64,000 bases of DNA, taken from NCBI RefSeq assembly GCF_003448965.1, contig NZ_QRGC01000011.1:1-64000 (forward strand). The letters run 5' to 3'. The position numbers and the translations under genes were made by a program. The DNA comes from Oceanicella sp. SM1341. Its GTDB lineage: Bacteria > Pseudomonadota > Alphaproteobacteria > Rhodobacterales > Rhodobacteraceae. This document shows, in pieces, positions 32,189-40,680 of the stretch. Within the stretch, counting starts at the first letter, position 1. Every line of letters starts with the position of its first letter. The notes beneath the pieces were generated by a model. The model did not search any database and had not been told where the DNA came from. It worked only from the letters and a program-made list of their open reading frames with translations.

Positions 32189-33109
32189 TTAACAGGCCGC
32201 GGCCGCGGGCGAATCCTCCTCGCCCCATTTCACCGAGGCGAGCAGGGTCTGCCGCGCGGTGCGCAGATGCGCCCCGAGGGTCTGGGCCACGGCCCCGGCA
32301 TCGCGGGCCTCCAGCGCGGCGATCACCGCCATGTGCTCGCGCGCGGCCGTGTGGTTGCGCTCGGCCTCGTCGCGCTTGTTCCAGCGGTAGTGGTAATGCA
32401 CCACCACCGAGATCATCCGGTTGAAATCGTCGATGAAACGGTTGCCGGCGGCGGTGCAGACCAGACGGTGGAAGCGCTCGTCGAGCCGGGGGAAATCGAG
32501 CACGTCGCTGCGCCCGGCGATCAGCCGCTCATGGTCCTCGGCGATGCGCGCCAGCCGGTCCCAGTGGGCATGGCCGGGCGGCAGGGCGAGGAAGGCGGCG
32601 GCGGCCCGGGTTTCGTACATCTCGCGGATGTCGAACATCTCCTGGGCGAAATCCAGCGTGAACCCCTCCAGCACCCAGTGCCGGTTCGGCCGCTTCGAGA
32701 TCAGCCCGAAGCGCGCGAAGCGGATGAGGAACTCCCGGAGCGCCGCGGCGGACACGGAGAATCGCCGCGCGAGATCGGCCTCGTTGAGCGTGGTGCCGGG
32801 CGCGAGATCGCCCTTCAGGATCCACTCCATGAAGGCGGCCTCGATGCGGCCTGCCACCGATTCCGTCTCCTCCGTGCCGAAGCGGTCGGCGCGGGAGGGG
32901 CGGCGCAGCAGGGTCTTGCGGCGGCCGTCCCAGGCGAGGATCCCGCGCTCGGAGAGCCGTGCGAGCACCGCGCGCACCGTGGTGCGGCTCACGCCCAGCA
33001 TGGCGGCGATCTGGGTCTCCGAGCCCAGCGGCGTGCCGGGGCTCATGCGGTCGAGATCTTCGAGGCAACGGTTGAAGACGTCCTTGAAGACCTTGTTGTG
33101 TCTGGCCAT
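32189..33109 (-). CDS. GntR-type regulator with two tandem winged-helix regions and an FCD domain
   Basis: The 306-residue protein is longer than usual for FCD regulators (about 220-250). Residues about 10-70 contain a first helix-turn-helix (PLGSETQIAAMLGVSRTTVR with RGILAWDGRRKTLLRR). A second occurs at about 85-150 (TTLNEADLARRFSVSAAALR with LISKRPNRHWVLEG). The FCD domain follows, with metal-site candidates in RLDERFHRLVC and REHMAVIAALEARD. It is divergent from the hexonate operon with 157 bp between, so it is the most likely regulator of that operon. Confidence 0.85.
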   Translation of the reverse strand: MARHNKVFKDVFNRCLEDLDRMSPGTPLGSETQIAAMLGVSRTTVRAVLARLSERGILAWDGRRKTLLRRPSRADRFGTEETESVAGRIEAAFMEWILKGDLAPGTTLNEADLARRFSVSAAALREFLIRFARFGLISKRPNRHWVLEGFTLDFAQEMFDIREMYETRAAAAFLALPPGHAHWDRLARIAEDHERLIAGRSDVLDFPRLDERFHRLVCTAAGNRFIDDFNRMISVVVHYHYRWNKRDEAERNHTAAREHMAVIAALEARDAGAVAQTLGAHLRTARQTLLASVKWGEEDSPAAAAC

Positions 33110-33185
33110 GGGCCACGGCTCCGGCAGGCTCGGGGGAAGGGTTCGTTGACAGGTTCGGGCCCGCGCTTCCTCTCATAAAAAACAA

Positions 33186-33215
33186 TTGACGGAAAGGGTT
33201 TTTAATAAATAAAAG
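33186..33215 (+). promoter_or_regulatory. Promoter candidate of the hexonate operon
   Basis: TTGACG (33186-33191) lies in an unusually A+T-rich patch (33170-33220) of this G+C-rich window. TAAAAG at 33210-33215 is at an 18-bp spacing; TAATAA closer in is too near. The patch separates the divergent GntR gene and the operon start at 33267. Confidence 0.4.
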
Positions 33216-33266
33216 ACCGAAATCGCGGCGCGCCCCGCGTCCCTGCCACACGAAGGAAGATCCGAC

Positions 33267-34268
33267 ATGTCGATGAAAGCGCTCCTGTGCGAGCAGCCTG
33301 GCACGCTCACCCTCACCGAACGCCCCCGCCCCGAGGCGGCGCCCGGCAAGGTGCGGGTGAAGATCGAGTACATCGGCATCTGCGGCACCGACTACCACAT
33401 CTACGGCGGCCAGCAGCCCTTCCTGCAGTACCCGCGCGTGATGGGCCACGAGCTGTCCGGCCGCGCGCTGGAGGCCTCGGCCGACGGGCGCATCAGGGAA
33501 GGTGACCTCGTGGTGGTGAACCCCTACCTCGTCTGCGGCACCTGCCATGCCTGCGAGATCGGCAAGCCCAACTGCTGCCAGAACATCGCCGTGCTCGGCG
33601 TGCACACCGACGGCGGCATGTGCGAGGAGATCGTTGTGCCCGAGGGCAACCTCTACCCGGTCGAGGGCATGGAGGCGAAGGCGGCGGCGATGGTGGAATT
33701 CCTCGCCATCGGCGCGCATGGCGTGCGGCGCTCGAAGCTCGCGAAGGGCTCGAAGGCGCTGGTGGTGGGCGCGGGCCCGATCGGCATCGGCGCAGCGCTC
33801 TTCGCCGCCATCGACGGCGCCGAGATCACCCTGAAGGACACGTCCGAGGCGCGCCTCGCCCTCGCCGCGAAGGTGCTGCCCAACGCGAAGACCGAGCTCG
33901 CGAAGCCGGCCGACCAGTCCGACGACCTGCTGTCCTACGACACGGTGTTCGACGCCACCGGCAACATCCACGCGATGAACGCCGGGCTCAACTACCTCGC
34001 CCACGGCGGCTCCTACGTGCTGCTCTCGGTGGTCAAGGGCGACCTCTCCTTCGCCGATCCCGAGTTCCACAAGCGCGAGACCACGCTTATCGGCAGCCGC
34101 AACGCGCTGAAGGCGGATTTCGACCACGTGCTCGCCTGCATCCGCGACGGCCTGGTGCCGATCGACGCGCTCGCCACCCACGAGACCTCCTTCGAGGACG
34201 CGGTGACCAACCTGCCCGAGTGGGCGAACGACCGCGGCACGCTGATCAAGGCGCTGATCCGCGTCTGA
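33267..34268 (+). CDS. Zinc-dependent sugar-acid dehydrogenase (L-galactonate/L-gulonate 5-dehydrogenase-like)
   Basis: The 333-residue medium-chain dehydrogenase has the catalytic zinc region GICGTDYHIYGGQ (Cys about 38) and MGHELSG (His-Glu), the structural zinc Cys pattern CGTCHACEIGKPNC and the nucleotide-binding GAGPIGIGAALFAA. The overall sequence resembles LgoD/YjjN, which oxidises L-galactonate to tagaturonate, or the related L-gulonate enzymes that make fructuronate. Because a tagaturonate-reductase-like and an altronate dehydratase gene follow, L-galactonate to tagaturonate is the better fit. First gene of the operon, GAAGGA site before ATG. Confidence 0.83.
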   Translation: MSMKALLCEQPGTLTLTERPRPEAAPGKVRVKIEYIGICGTDYHIYGGQQPFLQYPRVMGHELSGRALEASADGRIREGDLVVVNPYLVCGTCHACEIGKPNCCQNIAVLGVHTDGGMCEEIVVPEGNLYPVEGMEAKAAAMVEFLAIGAHGVRRSKLAKGSKALVVGAGPIGIGAALFAAIDGAEITLKDTSEARLALAAKVLPNAKTELAKPADQSDDLLSYDTVFDATGNIHAMNAGLNYLAHGGSYVLLSVVKGDLSFADPEFHKRETTLIGSRNALKADFDHVLACIRDGLVPIDALATHETSFEDAVTNLPEWANDRGTLIKALIRV

Positions 34269-34305
34269 TCTCCCGCTCCTCCAGCGACACGAAGAGGCCA
34301 GAGGC

Positions 34306-35409
34306 TTGACCACTCCCGTACTCCAGTTCGGCACCAGCCGGTTCCTGCAGGCGCATGCCGACCTGTTCTTCGCCGAGGCCGAGAGCCCGCTCGCGGTCAC
34401 GGTGGTGCAATCCTCCGGCGACGCGTCGCGCGCAAAGCGCCTCGGCGCCCTCGCCGCCCCGGAAGGCTACCCGGTCCGCATCCGCGGGCTGGAGGCCGGC
34501 ACGGTGATCGACGAGGAGCGCCGCGTCACCTCGGTGAAGCGCACCCTCTCCACCGCGACCGACTGGGCGGAGGTCACCCGCGTGTTCTGCGAGGAAGCCG
34601 AGGTGGTGATCTCCAACACCGGCGACGCGGGCTATGCCCCGCGCCCCGATGACACCGCGCCCGATTTCGCGCAGGGCATGAGCTTCCCCGCGAAGCTCTA
34701 CCACCTGCTCGCCGCCCGCTTTGCCGCCGGCGCCGAGCCCCTCACCGTGATGCCGATGGAACTGGTGCCCGAGAACGGCCGCGTGCTGCGCGCCCGCGTG
34801 CTCGAGATCGCCGCCGCCAATGCCGCCGCGCCCGCGCTGGTCGACTGGATCGGCCAGCAGGTGGTCTGGGCCTCGAGCCTGGTCGACCGCATCGTCTCCG
34901 AGCCGCTGGAGCCCGCCGGCGCGGTGGCCGAGCCCTACGCGCTCTGGGCCATCGAGGCGGCGCCGGGTGTCACCGCGCCCTGCGTGCATCCCTGCGTGCA
35001 GCTGGTGCCCGATCTCGAGGAGATCGAGCGGCTGAAGTTGCATATCCTCAACCTCGGACATACGTCTCTCGTGGACATGTGGCAGCGCCGGGGGGCGGAC
35101 CCATCCGCCGTGGTGCGCGACTTCATCGCCATCCCGGAGGTGCGCGCCGAGCTCGATGCGATCTTCGCCGAGGAGGTGCTTCCCGCCTTCGCCGCGGCGG
35201 GCCGTGGCACCGAGGCGGAGGCCTATCTCGCCACCACGCTGGAGCGTTTCGCGAACCCGTTCCTCGACCACCGCATTTCCGACATCGCCCAGAACCATGC
35301 CCAGAAGGTCGCCCGCCGCATCGTGGCCTTCATGGACTGGGCAAAAGCCAATGGCGGCCCCGCCGGAATGCCCCGGCTGGAGGCCATCACAGCAAGGTCA
35401 GGCCAATGA
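34306..35409 (+). CDS. uxaB: Tagaturonate reductase-like enzyme (mannitol dehydrogenase family)
   Basis: The 367-residue protein starts with TTG at 34306, with GAAGAGG 8 nt upstream; no in-frame ATG lies near. The N-terminus VLQFGTSRFLQAHADLFFAE holds the nucleotide-binding FG.S.FLRAH-type motif of long-chain mannitol dehydrogenases. EVVISNTGDAGY, LTVMPMELVPENG and LNLGHTSLVDMW are matching family blocks, the last near the catalytic Lys/His region. It is shorter than E. coli UxaB (about 480). It should reduce tagaturonate to altronate with NADH. Its stop overlaps the uxaA start by 4 bp. Fructuronate reductase is the alternative. Confidence 0.78.
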   Translation: MTTPVLQFGTSRFLQAHADLFFAEAESPLAVTVVQSSGDASRAKRLGALAAPEGYPVRIRGLEAGTVIDEERRVTSVKRTLSTATDWAEVTRVFCEEAEVVISNTGDAGYAPRPDDTAPDFAQGMSFPAKLYHLLAARFAAGAEPLTVMPMELVPENGRVLRARVLEIAAANAAAPALVDWIGQQVVWASSLVDRIVSEPLEPAGAVAEPYALWAIEAAPGVTAPCVHPCVQLVPDLEEIERLKLHILNLGHTSLVDMWQRRGADPSAVVRDFIAIPEVRAELDAIFAEEVLPAFAAAGRGTEAEAYLATTLERFANPFLDHRISDIAQNHAQKVARRIVAFMDWAKANGGPAGMPRLEAITARSGQ

Positions 35410-36908
35410 CAACCCTCGTGCGCGACAGCATGCATCTCAATACCGCCGACAACGTGGCCGTGGCGCTCCGTGCGCTCAAGGCCGGCGAGACGGTGGACGG
35501 AACCACCCTCCTCACCGACGTGCCCATGGGCCACAAGTTTGCCGTGATGCCGGTGGCCAAGGGCAGCCCGGTGGTGAAATACGGCCAGGTGATGGCCACC
35601 GCCACCGCCGACATCGCCGCGGGCGAGCATGTCCACGTGCAGAACTGCGCCATGGCCGAGGAGCATTCCACCGAGTCCGAGCAGCGCGGGCAGGTCCACG
35701 CGAAGCCCGAGCGCACCACCTTCGAGGGCTTCCTGCGCCCCGACGGCCGCGCCGGCACGCGCAACTACATCGGCATCCTCGCCTCGGTGAACTGCTCCTC
35801 GACCGTCTGCGGCGCCATCGCGGCGGAGGCGAACCGGGTGCTGAAGCCGAAATACCCCGGGGTGGACGGCTTCGCCCCCATCGTGCACGACCAGGGCTGC
35901 GGCATGGCCGGCTCGGGCGAGGGCTTCGACACGCTGGTGCGCACCCTCAAGGGCTACCGCGACCACCCGAATTTCGCCGGCGTGCTCATCGTCGGCCTCG
36001 GCTGCGAGGTGAACCAGCTCACGCTCTACAAGCGCGATGACTGGACCCGCGAGCGCTTCCAGACCTTCAACATCCAGGAAGTGGGCGGCTCCGCCTCCGC
36101 CGTGCGCCGCGCGGTGGAACTGCTCGAGCCCATCGCCGAGGCGGCGAACCGCGACGTGCGCGAGACGCTGCCGGTCTCGCTGCTCACGCTGGGCATGCAG
36201 TGCGGCGGCTCGGACGGCTTCTCCGGCATCTCGGCGAACCCCGCACTCGGTGTCGCCTCGGACATGCTGGTGGCCGCGGGCGGTACCTCGATCCTGTCGG
36301 AAACCCCGGAGATCTTCGGCGCCGAGCACCTGCTCATCGCCCGGGCCGACCCCGAGACCGGCGCGAAGATCGAGGCGATGATCGACTGGTGGCGCGCCTA
36401 TGCCGATCGCAACGGCGCCTCGCTCGACAACAACCCCTCGCCGGGCAACAAGCGCGGCGGCCTCACCACCATCCTCGAGAAATCCCTCGGCGCGGTGGCC
36501 AAGGGCGGCCTCTCGCCGCTCTCGGGCGCCTATGCCTATGCCGAGCGCATCGACCGGCCCGGCTTCGTCTACATGGACAGCCCGGGCTACGACCCGGTTG
36601 CGGCCACCGGCCAGGTGGCGAGCGGGGCGAACATCATCGCCTTCACCACCGGGCGCGGCTCGTGCTTCGGCGCCAAGCCCGCGCCCTCGGTGAAGCTCGC
36701 CTCCAACGGCGCGCTGTTCCGCTCGATGCCCGAGGACATGGACATCAACTGCGGCACCATCCTCGAGGAGGGCGCGAGCCTGGAGGAGGTCGGCCGGCAG
36801 ATCTACGACTTCCTGCTCGACACGGCCTCGGGAAAGAAGACACGCTCCGAGGAATTCGGCTACGGTGACAACGAGTTCGTTCCCTGGAAGATCGGAGCCG
36901 TCCTGTGA
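35406..36908 (+). CDS. uxaA: Altronate dehydratase
   Basis: This 500-residue enzyme has both UxaA parts: an N-terminal SAF domain (LRALKAGETVDG, residues 1-90) and the large C-terminal dehydratase domain. Signatures are RPDGRAGTRNYIGILASVNC, HDQGCGMAGSGEGFDTL, VGLGCEVNQL, LGMQCGGSDGFSGISANPAL, FTTGRGSCFGAKPAPSVKLA and DMDINCGTILEEG. Conserved Cys and His suit the iron-dependent catalytic site. It converts altronate to 2-keto-3-deoxygluconate. ATG 35406 overlaps the reductase stop. The next gene starts at a GTG overlapping its stop. Confidence 0.95.
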   Translation: MTTLVRDSMHLNTADNVAVALRALKAGETVDGTTLLTDVPMGHKFAVMPVAKGSPVVKYGQVMATATADIAAGEHVHVQNCAMAEEHSTESEQRGQVHAKPERTTFEGFLRPDGRAGTRNYIGILASVNCSSTVCGAIAAEANRVLKPKYPGVDGFAPIVHDQGCGMAGSGEGFDTLVRTLKGYRDHPNFAGVLIVGLGCEVNQLTLYKRDDWTRERFQTFNIQEVGGSASAVRRAVELLEPIAEAANRDVRETLPVSLLTLGMQCGGSDGFSGISANPALGVASDMLVAAGGTSILSETPEIFGAEHLLIARADPETGAKIEAMIDWWRAYADRNGASLDNNPSPGNKRGGLTTILEKSLGAVAKGGLSPLSGAYAYAERIDRPGFVYMDSPGYDPVAATGQVASGANIIAFTTGRGSCFGAKPAPSVKLASNGALFRSMPEDMDINCGTILEEGASLEEVGRQIYDFLLDTASGKKTRSEEFGYGDNEFVPWKIGAVL

Positions 36909-37828
36909 CCAATACCACCGTCGCCTGCATCGGCGAGGCCATGCTCGAGCTGTCCGGCGAGACCGGCGCCGAGCCGCTGCGCCTCAGCAATGCCTTTGCC
37001 GGCGACACGCTGAACACCGCTGTCTACCTCGCCCGGCTCGGCCTGCCGGAGGTGGCCTATGTCACCCTGCTGGGCCAGGACGCGGTGTCCGATTCGATGC
37101 TGCGCTACATGGCCTCCGAGGGGCTGTCGACCGAGCATGTCGGCCGCCACCCGGAGCGCCTGCCGGGCATCTACCTCATTGAGAACGACCCCGACGGCGA
37201 GCGGCATTTCCGCTACTGGCGCGAATCCGCCGCCGCCCGGCGCCTGTTCACCGGCGAGGCCGGGCCGGCGCCGGAGGCGCTCGCGGGCTACGGGCTGATC
37301 TACCTCTCCGGCATCTCGGTGGCGATCCTGTCGGAGGAGGCGCGCGCGGCGCTGCTCGCCTTCCTGCCCGGCTACCGCGCTGCCGGCGGCCGCTTTGCCT
37401 TCGACAGCAACTACCGCCCCCGCCTGTGGTCCTCGCCCGAGGAGGCCCGCACGGTGCTGGCCCGCTTCTGGGCGCAGGCCGACATCGCCCTGCCCTCGAT
37501 CGATGACGAGATCGCCCTGCACGGCGGCGGCGAGGCCGAGACCGTGGCGCGCTTCGCCGCCCTGAACGCCGAGGTGCTGATCAAGCGCGGCGCGGCCGGC
37601 CCGCTCGCCATCACCGGCGGCACGGTGCAGGAACTCGCCGCCTTCCCGCGCGCCGAGCGCGTGGTCGACACCACCGGGGCCGGCGACAGTTTCAACGCCG
37701 GCTACTTCGCCGCCCGCCTGCAGGGCGCAAGCATCCCCGAAGCGGCCGTGCGCGCGCATGCGCTGTCGATGGAAGTCATCGGCCACCGCGGCGCCATCCT
37801 GCCGCGCAAGGCCCCCCAGCCCGCCTGA
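36905..37828 (+). CDS. kdgK: 2-keto-3-deoxygluconate kinase (PfkB family)
   Basis: The 307-residue sugar kinase begins at GTG 36905, overlapping the UxaA stop (GTGA). It has the PfkB N-terminal region CIGEAMLELSGETG, NAFAGDTLNTAVYLARLGLP and the C-terminal signature DTTGAGDSFNAGYFAA with the catalytic Asp. YRPRLWSSPEEA resembles KDG kinases. It phosphorylates KDG to KDPG, the Entner-Doudoroff intermediate. No KDPG aldolase is in the window, so the last step must be encoded elsewhere. Last gene of the operon. Confidence 0.9.
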   Translation: MTNTTVACIGEAMLELSGETGAEPLRLSNAFAGDTLNTAVYLARLGLPEVAYVTLLGQDAVSDSMLRYMASEGLSTEHVGRHPERLPGIYLIENDPDGERHFRYWRESAAARRLFTGEAGPAPEALAGYGLIYLSGISVAILSEEARAALLAFLPGYRAAGGRFAFDSNYRPRLWSSPEEARTVLARFWAQADIALPSIDDEIALHGGGEAETVARFAALNAEVLIKRGAAGPLAITGGTVQELAAFPRAERVVDTTGAGDSFNAGYFAARLQGASIPEAAVRAHALSMEVIGHRGAILPRKAPQPA

Positions 37829-37835
37829 CGGCGGG
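37820..37835 (+). terminator. Hairpin enclosing the kdgK stop codon
   Basis: CCCGCC (37820-37825) and GGCGGG (37830-37835) form a 6-bp stem whose loop is TGAC, including the TGA stop. Only two T follow. Possible weak terminator for the hexonate operon. Confidence 0.35.
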
Positions 37836-37884
37836 TTCCCCGCATCCCGACATTGCCAGCCCTGCCCCTCACCGGGGCGGGGTG

Positions 37885-38019
37885 TCAGCTGTTGAAGGCC
37901 GCCAGCAGCAGGAGCAGCACGAACACCAGCCCCACCACCCACTGCGTGATGCGCAGGAAGCCGTGGAACGTGTGCTGCTGCTGTTCGATGTTCATGTGAC
38001 CGTGTTCATGATGGGCCAT
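37885..38019 (-). CDS. aa3-type cytochrome c oxidase subunit IV peptide (44 aa)
   Basis: A short frame encodes MAHHEHGHMNIEQQQHTFHG followed by one membrane helix (WVVGLVFVLLLLLAAFNS). The pattern HGxMxIxxQxxTFxGF plus a single helix is the bacterial aa3-type subunit IV family, a small subunit of about 45 residues. A GGGAG ribosome site lies upstream of ATG 38019. No aa3 catalytic subunits are in the window, and the terminal oxidase encoded 3.6 kb away is a cyo-type quinol oxidase. It lies alone between the hexonate operon and a LysR gene. Confidence 0.8.
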   Translation of the reverse strand: MAHHEHGHMNIEQQQHTFHGFLRITQWVVGLVFVLLLLLAAFNS

Positions 38020-38124
38020 GGCCCGTCTCCCGACTGTCGCGGGGCGCGGAAGTCACACCGCAACGGGTGAACGCCGCGTTGTGCCTGCAGGTTCCACAGG
38101 TTTTCAATCGATTTTTTCGGTCAT

Positions 38125-38139
38125 ATTGATCAGATCAAT
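38125..38139. promoter_or_regulatory. Palindrome upstream of the LysR/TDT operon
   Basis: ATTGATC and GATCAAT flank a single A, a perfect 15-bp palindrome in an A+T-rich stretch. It is 57 bp upstream of the LysR start at 38197 and fits a LysR autoregulatory box (T-N11-A). Confidence 0.5.
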
Positions 38140-38196
38140 TCGTTTGAACGATTGGTTCGCGCTGCCTATCTCTGTGGCACGGCCAAGGAGCCTATG

Positions 38197-39081
38197 ATGA
38201 CCCTCGAACAACTCCGCATCTTCGTCGCCGTCGCCGAGCTCGAGCACATGACCCGGGCCGCCGAGGTGCTGCACCTGTCGCAATCGGCGGTGAGTGCGGC
38301 GATCGCTGCGCTGGAGGACCGCCACGGCGTGGCGCTGTTCCACCGCGTGGGGCGGCGCATCGAGCTCACCGAGATCGGCGAGACCTTCCTTGCCGAGGCG
38401 CGCGCCGTGCTGGCCCGGGCCGAGGCGGCCGAGCAGGTGCTGGGCGAGTTCGGCGGGCTGGTGCGCGGCCGGCTGCGGCTGGTGGCGAGCCAGACCATCG
38501 CCGACCACTGGCTGCCGCCGGTGCTCGCCGCCTTCCGGGCCCGCCACCCGAGCATCGACCTCAGCCTCGCCATCGCCAACACCGAGGGCGCCGCGGCGCA
38601 GGTTGAGAGCGGAGCCGCCGAGCTGGGCTTCGTGGAGGGCACGGTGCGCGCGCCCGCCCTGCGCCAGGAGCTGGTGGCCGAGGACCCGCTTGTGCTGGTC
38701 GCCCCCCCGGGGCTGCCGGCCCCCGACGGCCCGGCGGATGACGACTGGCTGCGCGCAGCACCCTGGATCCTGCGCGAGCAGGGCTCGGGCACGCGCTCCA
38801 GCCTCGAGGAGATCCTCACCGCCCGCGGCATCGACCCCGCGGGCCTCACCGTGGCGCTCACCCTGCCCTCCAACGCCGGGGTTCTCTCGGCGGTGGAGGC
38901 CGGGGCGGGGGTGGCGGTGCTCTCGGAACGGGTGGTGGCCCGGGCGGTGGCGGGCGGCTCGGTCCGCGCGCTGCCCGCCGGACTGCCGGCCCGCGCCTTC
39001 CACGCGCTGCGCCACGGTGCGCGCGCCCGCAGCCGCGCCACGGGGGCGCTGCTCGCCCTCATCAGGAGCCTCGAGCCATGA
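38197..39081 (+). CDS. LysR-family regulator of the TDT transporter
   Basis: The 294-residue regulator starts MTLEQLRIFVAVAELEHMTR; AAGGAG ends 6 nt before ATG 38197, which is preferred over an adjacent ATG and a longer frame. The helix-turn-helix is MTRAAEVLHLSQSAVSAAIA with HGVALFHRVGRRIELTEIGE. The effector domain starts near residue 90 (GRLRLVASQTIADHWLPPVL). Its stop overlaps the transporter ATG, so the regulator and transporter are one transcript. CbbR/CysB-like members respond to sulfur or carbon metabolites. A sulfite-related signal is possible, given the transporter family. Confidence 0.88.
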   Translation: MTLEQLRIFVAVAELEHMTRAAEVLHLSQSAVSAAIAALEDRHGVALFHRVGRRIELTEIGETFLAEARAVLARAEAAEQVLGEFGGLVRGRLRLVASQTIADHWLPPVLAAFRARHPSIDLSLAIANTEGAAAQVESGAAELGFVEGTVRAPALRQELVAEDPLVLVAPPGLPAPDGPADDDWLRAAPWILREQGSGTRSSLEEILTARGIDPAGLTVALTLPSNAGVLSAVEAGAGVAVLSERVVARAVAGGSVRALPAGLPARAFHALRHGARARSRATGALLALIRSLEP

Positions 39082-40262
39082 CCAGATTGGCCCTTGCAGC
39101 CATGCGGCTGCGCCCCTTCTCCGCGCTGGAGACCCCGCTCGAGGTGATCCGCCAGTTCACCCCGAACTGGTTCGCCGTCACCATGGGCACCGGCGTGGTC
39201 TCGCTCATCCTGCCGCAGGTGCCCGGCGCGGGGCCGGTGCTGGCGCCGGTGGGAGAGGCGCTCTGGATGCTCAACATCGGGCTCTTCGCCCTGTTCAGCC
39301 TGCTCTACGCCCTGCGCTGGATCCTGTTCGCGCGCGAGGCGCGGCGGATCTTCGACCATGGCGTGGTGTCGATGTTCTTCGGCACCATCCCGATGGGCCT
39401 CGCCACGCTGATCAACGGGCTCATCCTCTACGGGTTGCCGCGCTGGGGGGCGGGCGTGGTGCCGGTTGCCGAGGCGCTGTGGTGGGCCGATGCGGCGATG
39501 GCGCTGGCCTGCGGCGTGGGCGTGCCCTTCCTGATGTTCTCGCGCCAGGAGCACCGGTTCGAGGCGATGACGGCGGTCTGGCTGCTGCCGGTGGTGGCGG
39601 CGGAGGTGGCGGCGGCGAGCGGCGGGCTCATCGCGCCGCATCTCGCCGAGCCGGGCGCGCGCTTCGGCATGCTCATCGCCTCCTACGCGCTCTGGGCCTG
39701 CTCGGTGCCCGTGGCCTTCGCGATGATCGGCATCCTGATGCTGCGCATGGCACTGCACAAGCTGCCCGAGCAGGGCATGGCCTCGACGAGCTGGCTCGCG
39801 CTCGGGCCGATCGGCACCGGGGCGCTGGGGATGCTGGTGCTGGGCGGCGAGGCGCCGGCGATCTTCGCCGCGCACGGGCTGGAGGCGGCGGGCCATGTCG
39901 CCGCCGGGCTGGGGCTGGTGGCGGGGCTGGTGCTCTGGGGCTTCGGCGCCTGGTGGTTCCTGCTCGCCACGCTGATCACCGCGCACCACCTGCGCCGGGG
40001 CATCCCGTTCAACCTCGGCGTCTGGGGCTATACCTTCCCCATCGGGGTCTACACGCTGGCCACCTTCCGGCTGGGCGCCGAGCTGAACCTCGCGGCTTTC
40101 GAGGGGCTGGGCACCGTGCTCGCCGCCGGGCTGGTGCTGCTCTGGGCGGCGGTGAGCCTGCGCACCCTGAAGGGCTGCTGGAGCGGGGCGCTGTTCTTCT
40201 CGCCCTGCATCGCCGGGCTGCCCCGCGGCGGCGCGGAACTTCAGCCCGGCGGTCCCTCCTGA
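39078..40262 (+). CDS. TDT-family (TehA/SLAC1-like) transporter
   Basis: This 394-residue protein has about ten membrane helices. Its start FTPNWFAVTMGTGVVSLILP is the family signature of telluride-resistance/dicarboxylate transporters, which include TehA, plant SLAC1 and fungal sulfite pump SSU1. A conserved Phe-rich pore helix and WWFLLATLITAHHLRRGIPF, FNLGVWGYTFPIGVYTLAT in the C-terminal half match. It is coupled to a LysR regulator. Likely an anion channel or sulfite/dicarboxylate exporter; the exact anion is unknown. Its 3' end overlaps the convergent GFA gene by 22 bp. Confidence 0.85.
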   Translation: MTRLALAAMRLRPFSALETPLEVIRQFTPNWFAVTMGTGVVSLILPQVPGAGPVLAPVGEALWMLNIGLFALFSLLYALRWILFAREARRIFDHGVVSMFFGTIPMGLATLINGLILYGLPRWGAGVVPVAEALWWADAAMALACGVGVPFLMFSRQEHRFEAMTAVWLLPVVAAEVAAASGGLIAPHLAEPGARFGMLIASYALWACSVPVAFAMIGILMLRMALHKLPEQGMASTSWLALGPIGTGALGMLVLGGEAPAIFAAHGLEAAGHVAAGLGLVAGLVLWGFGAWWFLLATLITAHHLRRGIPFNLGVWGYTFPIGVYTLATFRLGAELNLAAFEGLGTVLAAGLVLLWAAVSLRTLKGCWSGALFFSPCIAGLPRGGAELQPGGPS

Positions 40263-40660
40263 AACGCGGCGAGGCCGGGGCCCGGCCTGTCCCAGGCGAG
40301 GCCCCGCGCCGCGAAGGTGACGAGCGTGGGGCGGAAGGCCTCCGGCGCATCGAGGCTGCCGGCGTGGATGGCGGTGAGCCCGGGGTTTGCGGCGAAGCCG
40401 AGATGGGTGGGCGTGCCGCAGGTGGGGCAGAAGGCGTGGATCTTCTCCGCCCCGCTCTCCCCCGCCACGCGCCAGGTGGCCGGCGCGCCGGTGACCTGAA
40501 CCGCCCCCTCCCCCGCGAAGACGAGATAGGAGGAATGCCCGGTGCCGCTGCGCATCCGGCAGTGGCGGCACTGGCAGTGGAGCTGCGCCACCGGCGCGCC
40601 CCCGGCCAGGTAGCGGATGGCGCCGCAGGCGCAACCGCCGCTGAAGGATGTGTCGCTCAT
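40241..40660 (-). CDS. GFA family (glutathione-dependent formaldehyde-activating-like) zinc protein
   Basis: The 139-residue protein carries the Cys pattern of the GFA/Mss4-like fold: FSGGCACGAIRY, LHCQCRHCRMRSG, AFCPTCGTPTHLG. These six or seven Cys bind zinc. Family members are annotated as glutathione-dependent formaldehyde-activating enzymes but most have unknown roles. ATG 40660 has GGGAG 7 nt upstream; an adjacent ATG at 40663 is equally possible. The following gene cluster (ArsR, AHSA1) is on the same strand just upstream, with 20 bp between, so co-transcription is likely. It is convergent with the TDT gene. Confidence 0.87.
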   Translation of the reverse strand: MSDTSFSGGCACGAIRYLAGGAPVAQLHCQCRHCRMRSGTGHSSYLVFAGEGAVQVTGAPATWRVAGESGAEKIHAFCPTCGTPTHLGFAANPGLTAIHAGSLDAPEAFRPTLVTFAARGLAWDRPGPGLAAFQEGPPG

Positions 40661-40680
40661 CATGTCTCTCCCGCAGGGGC

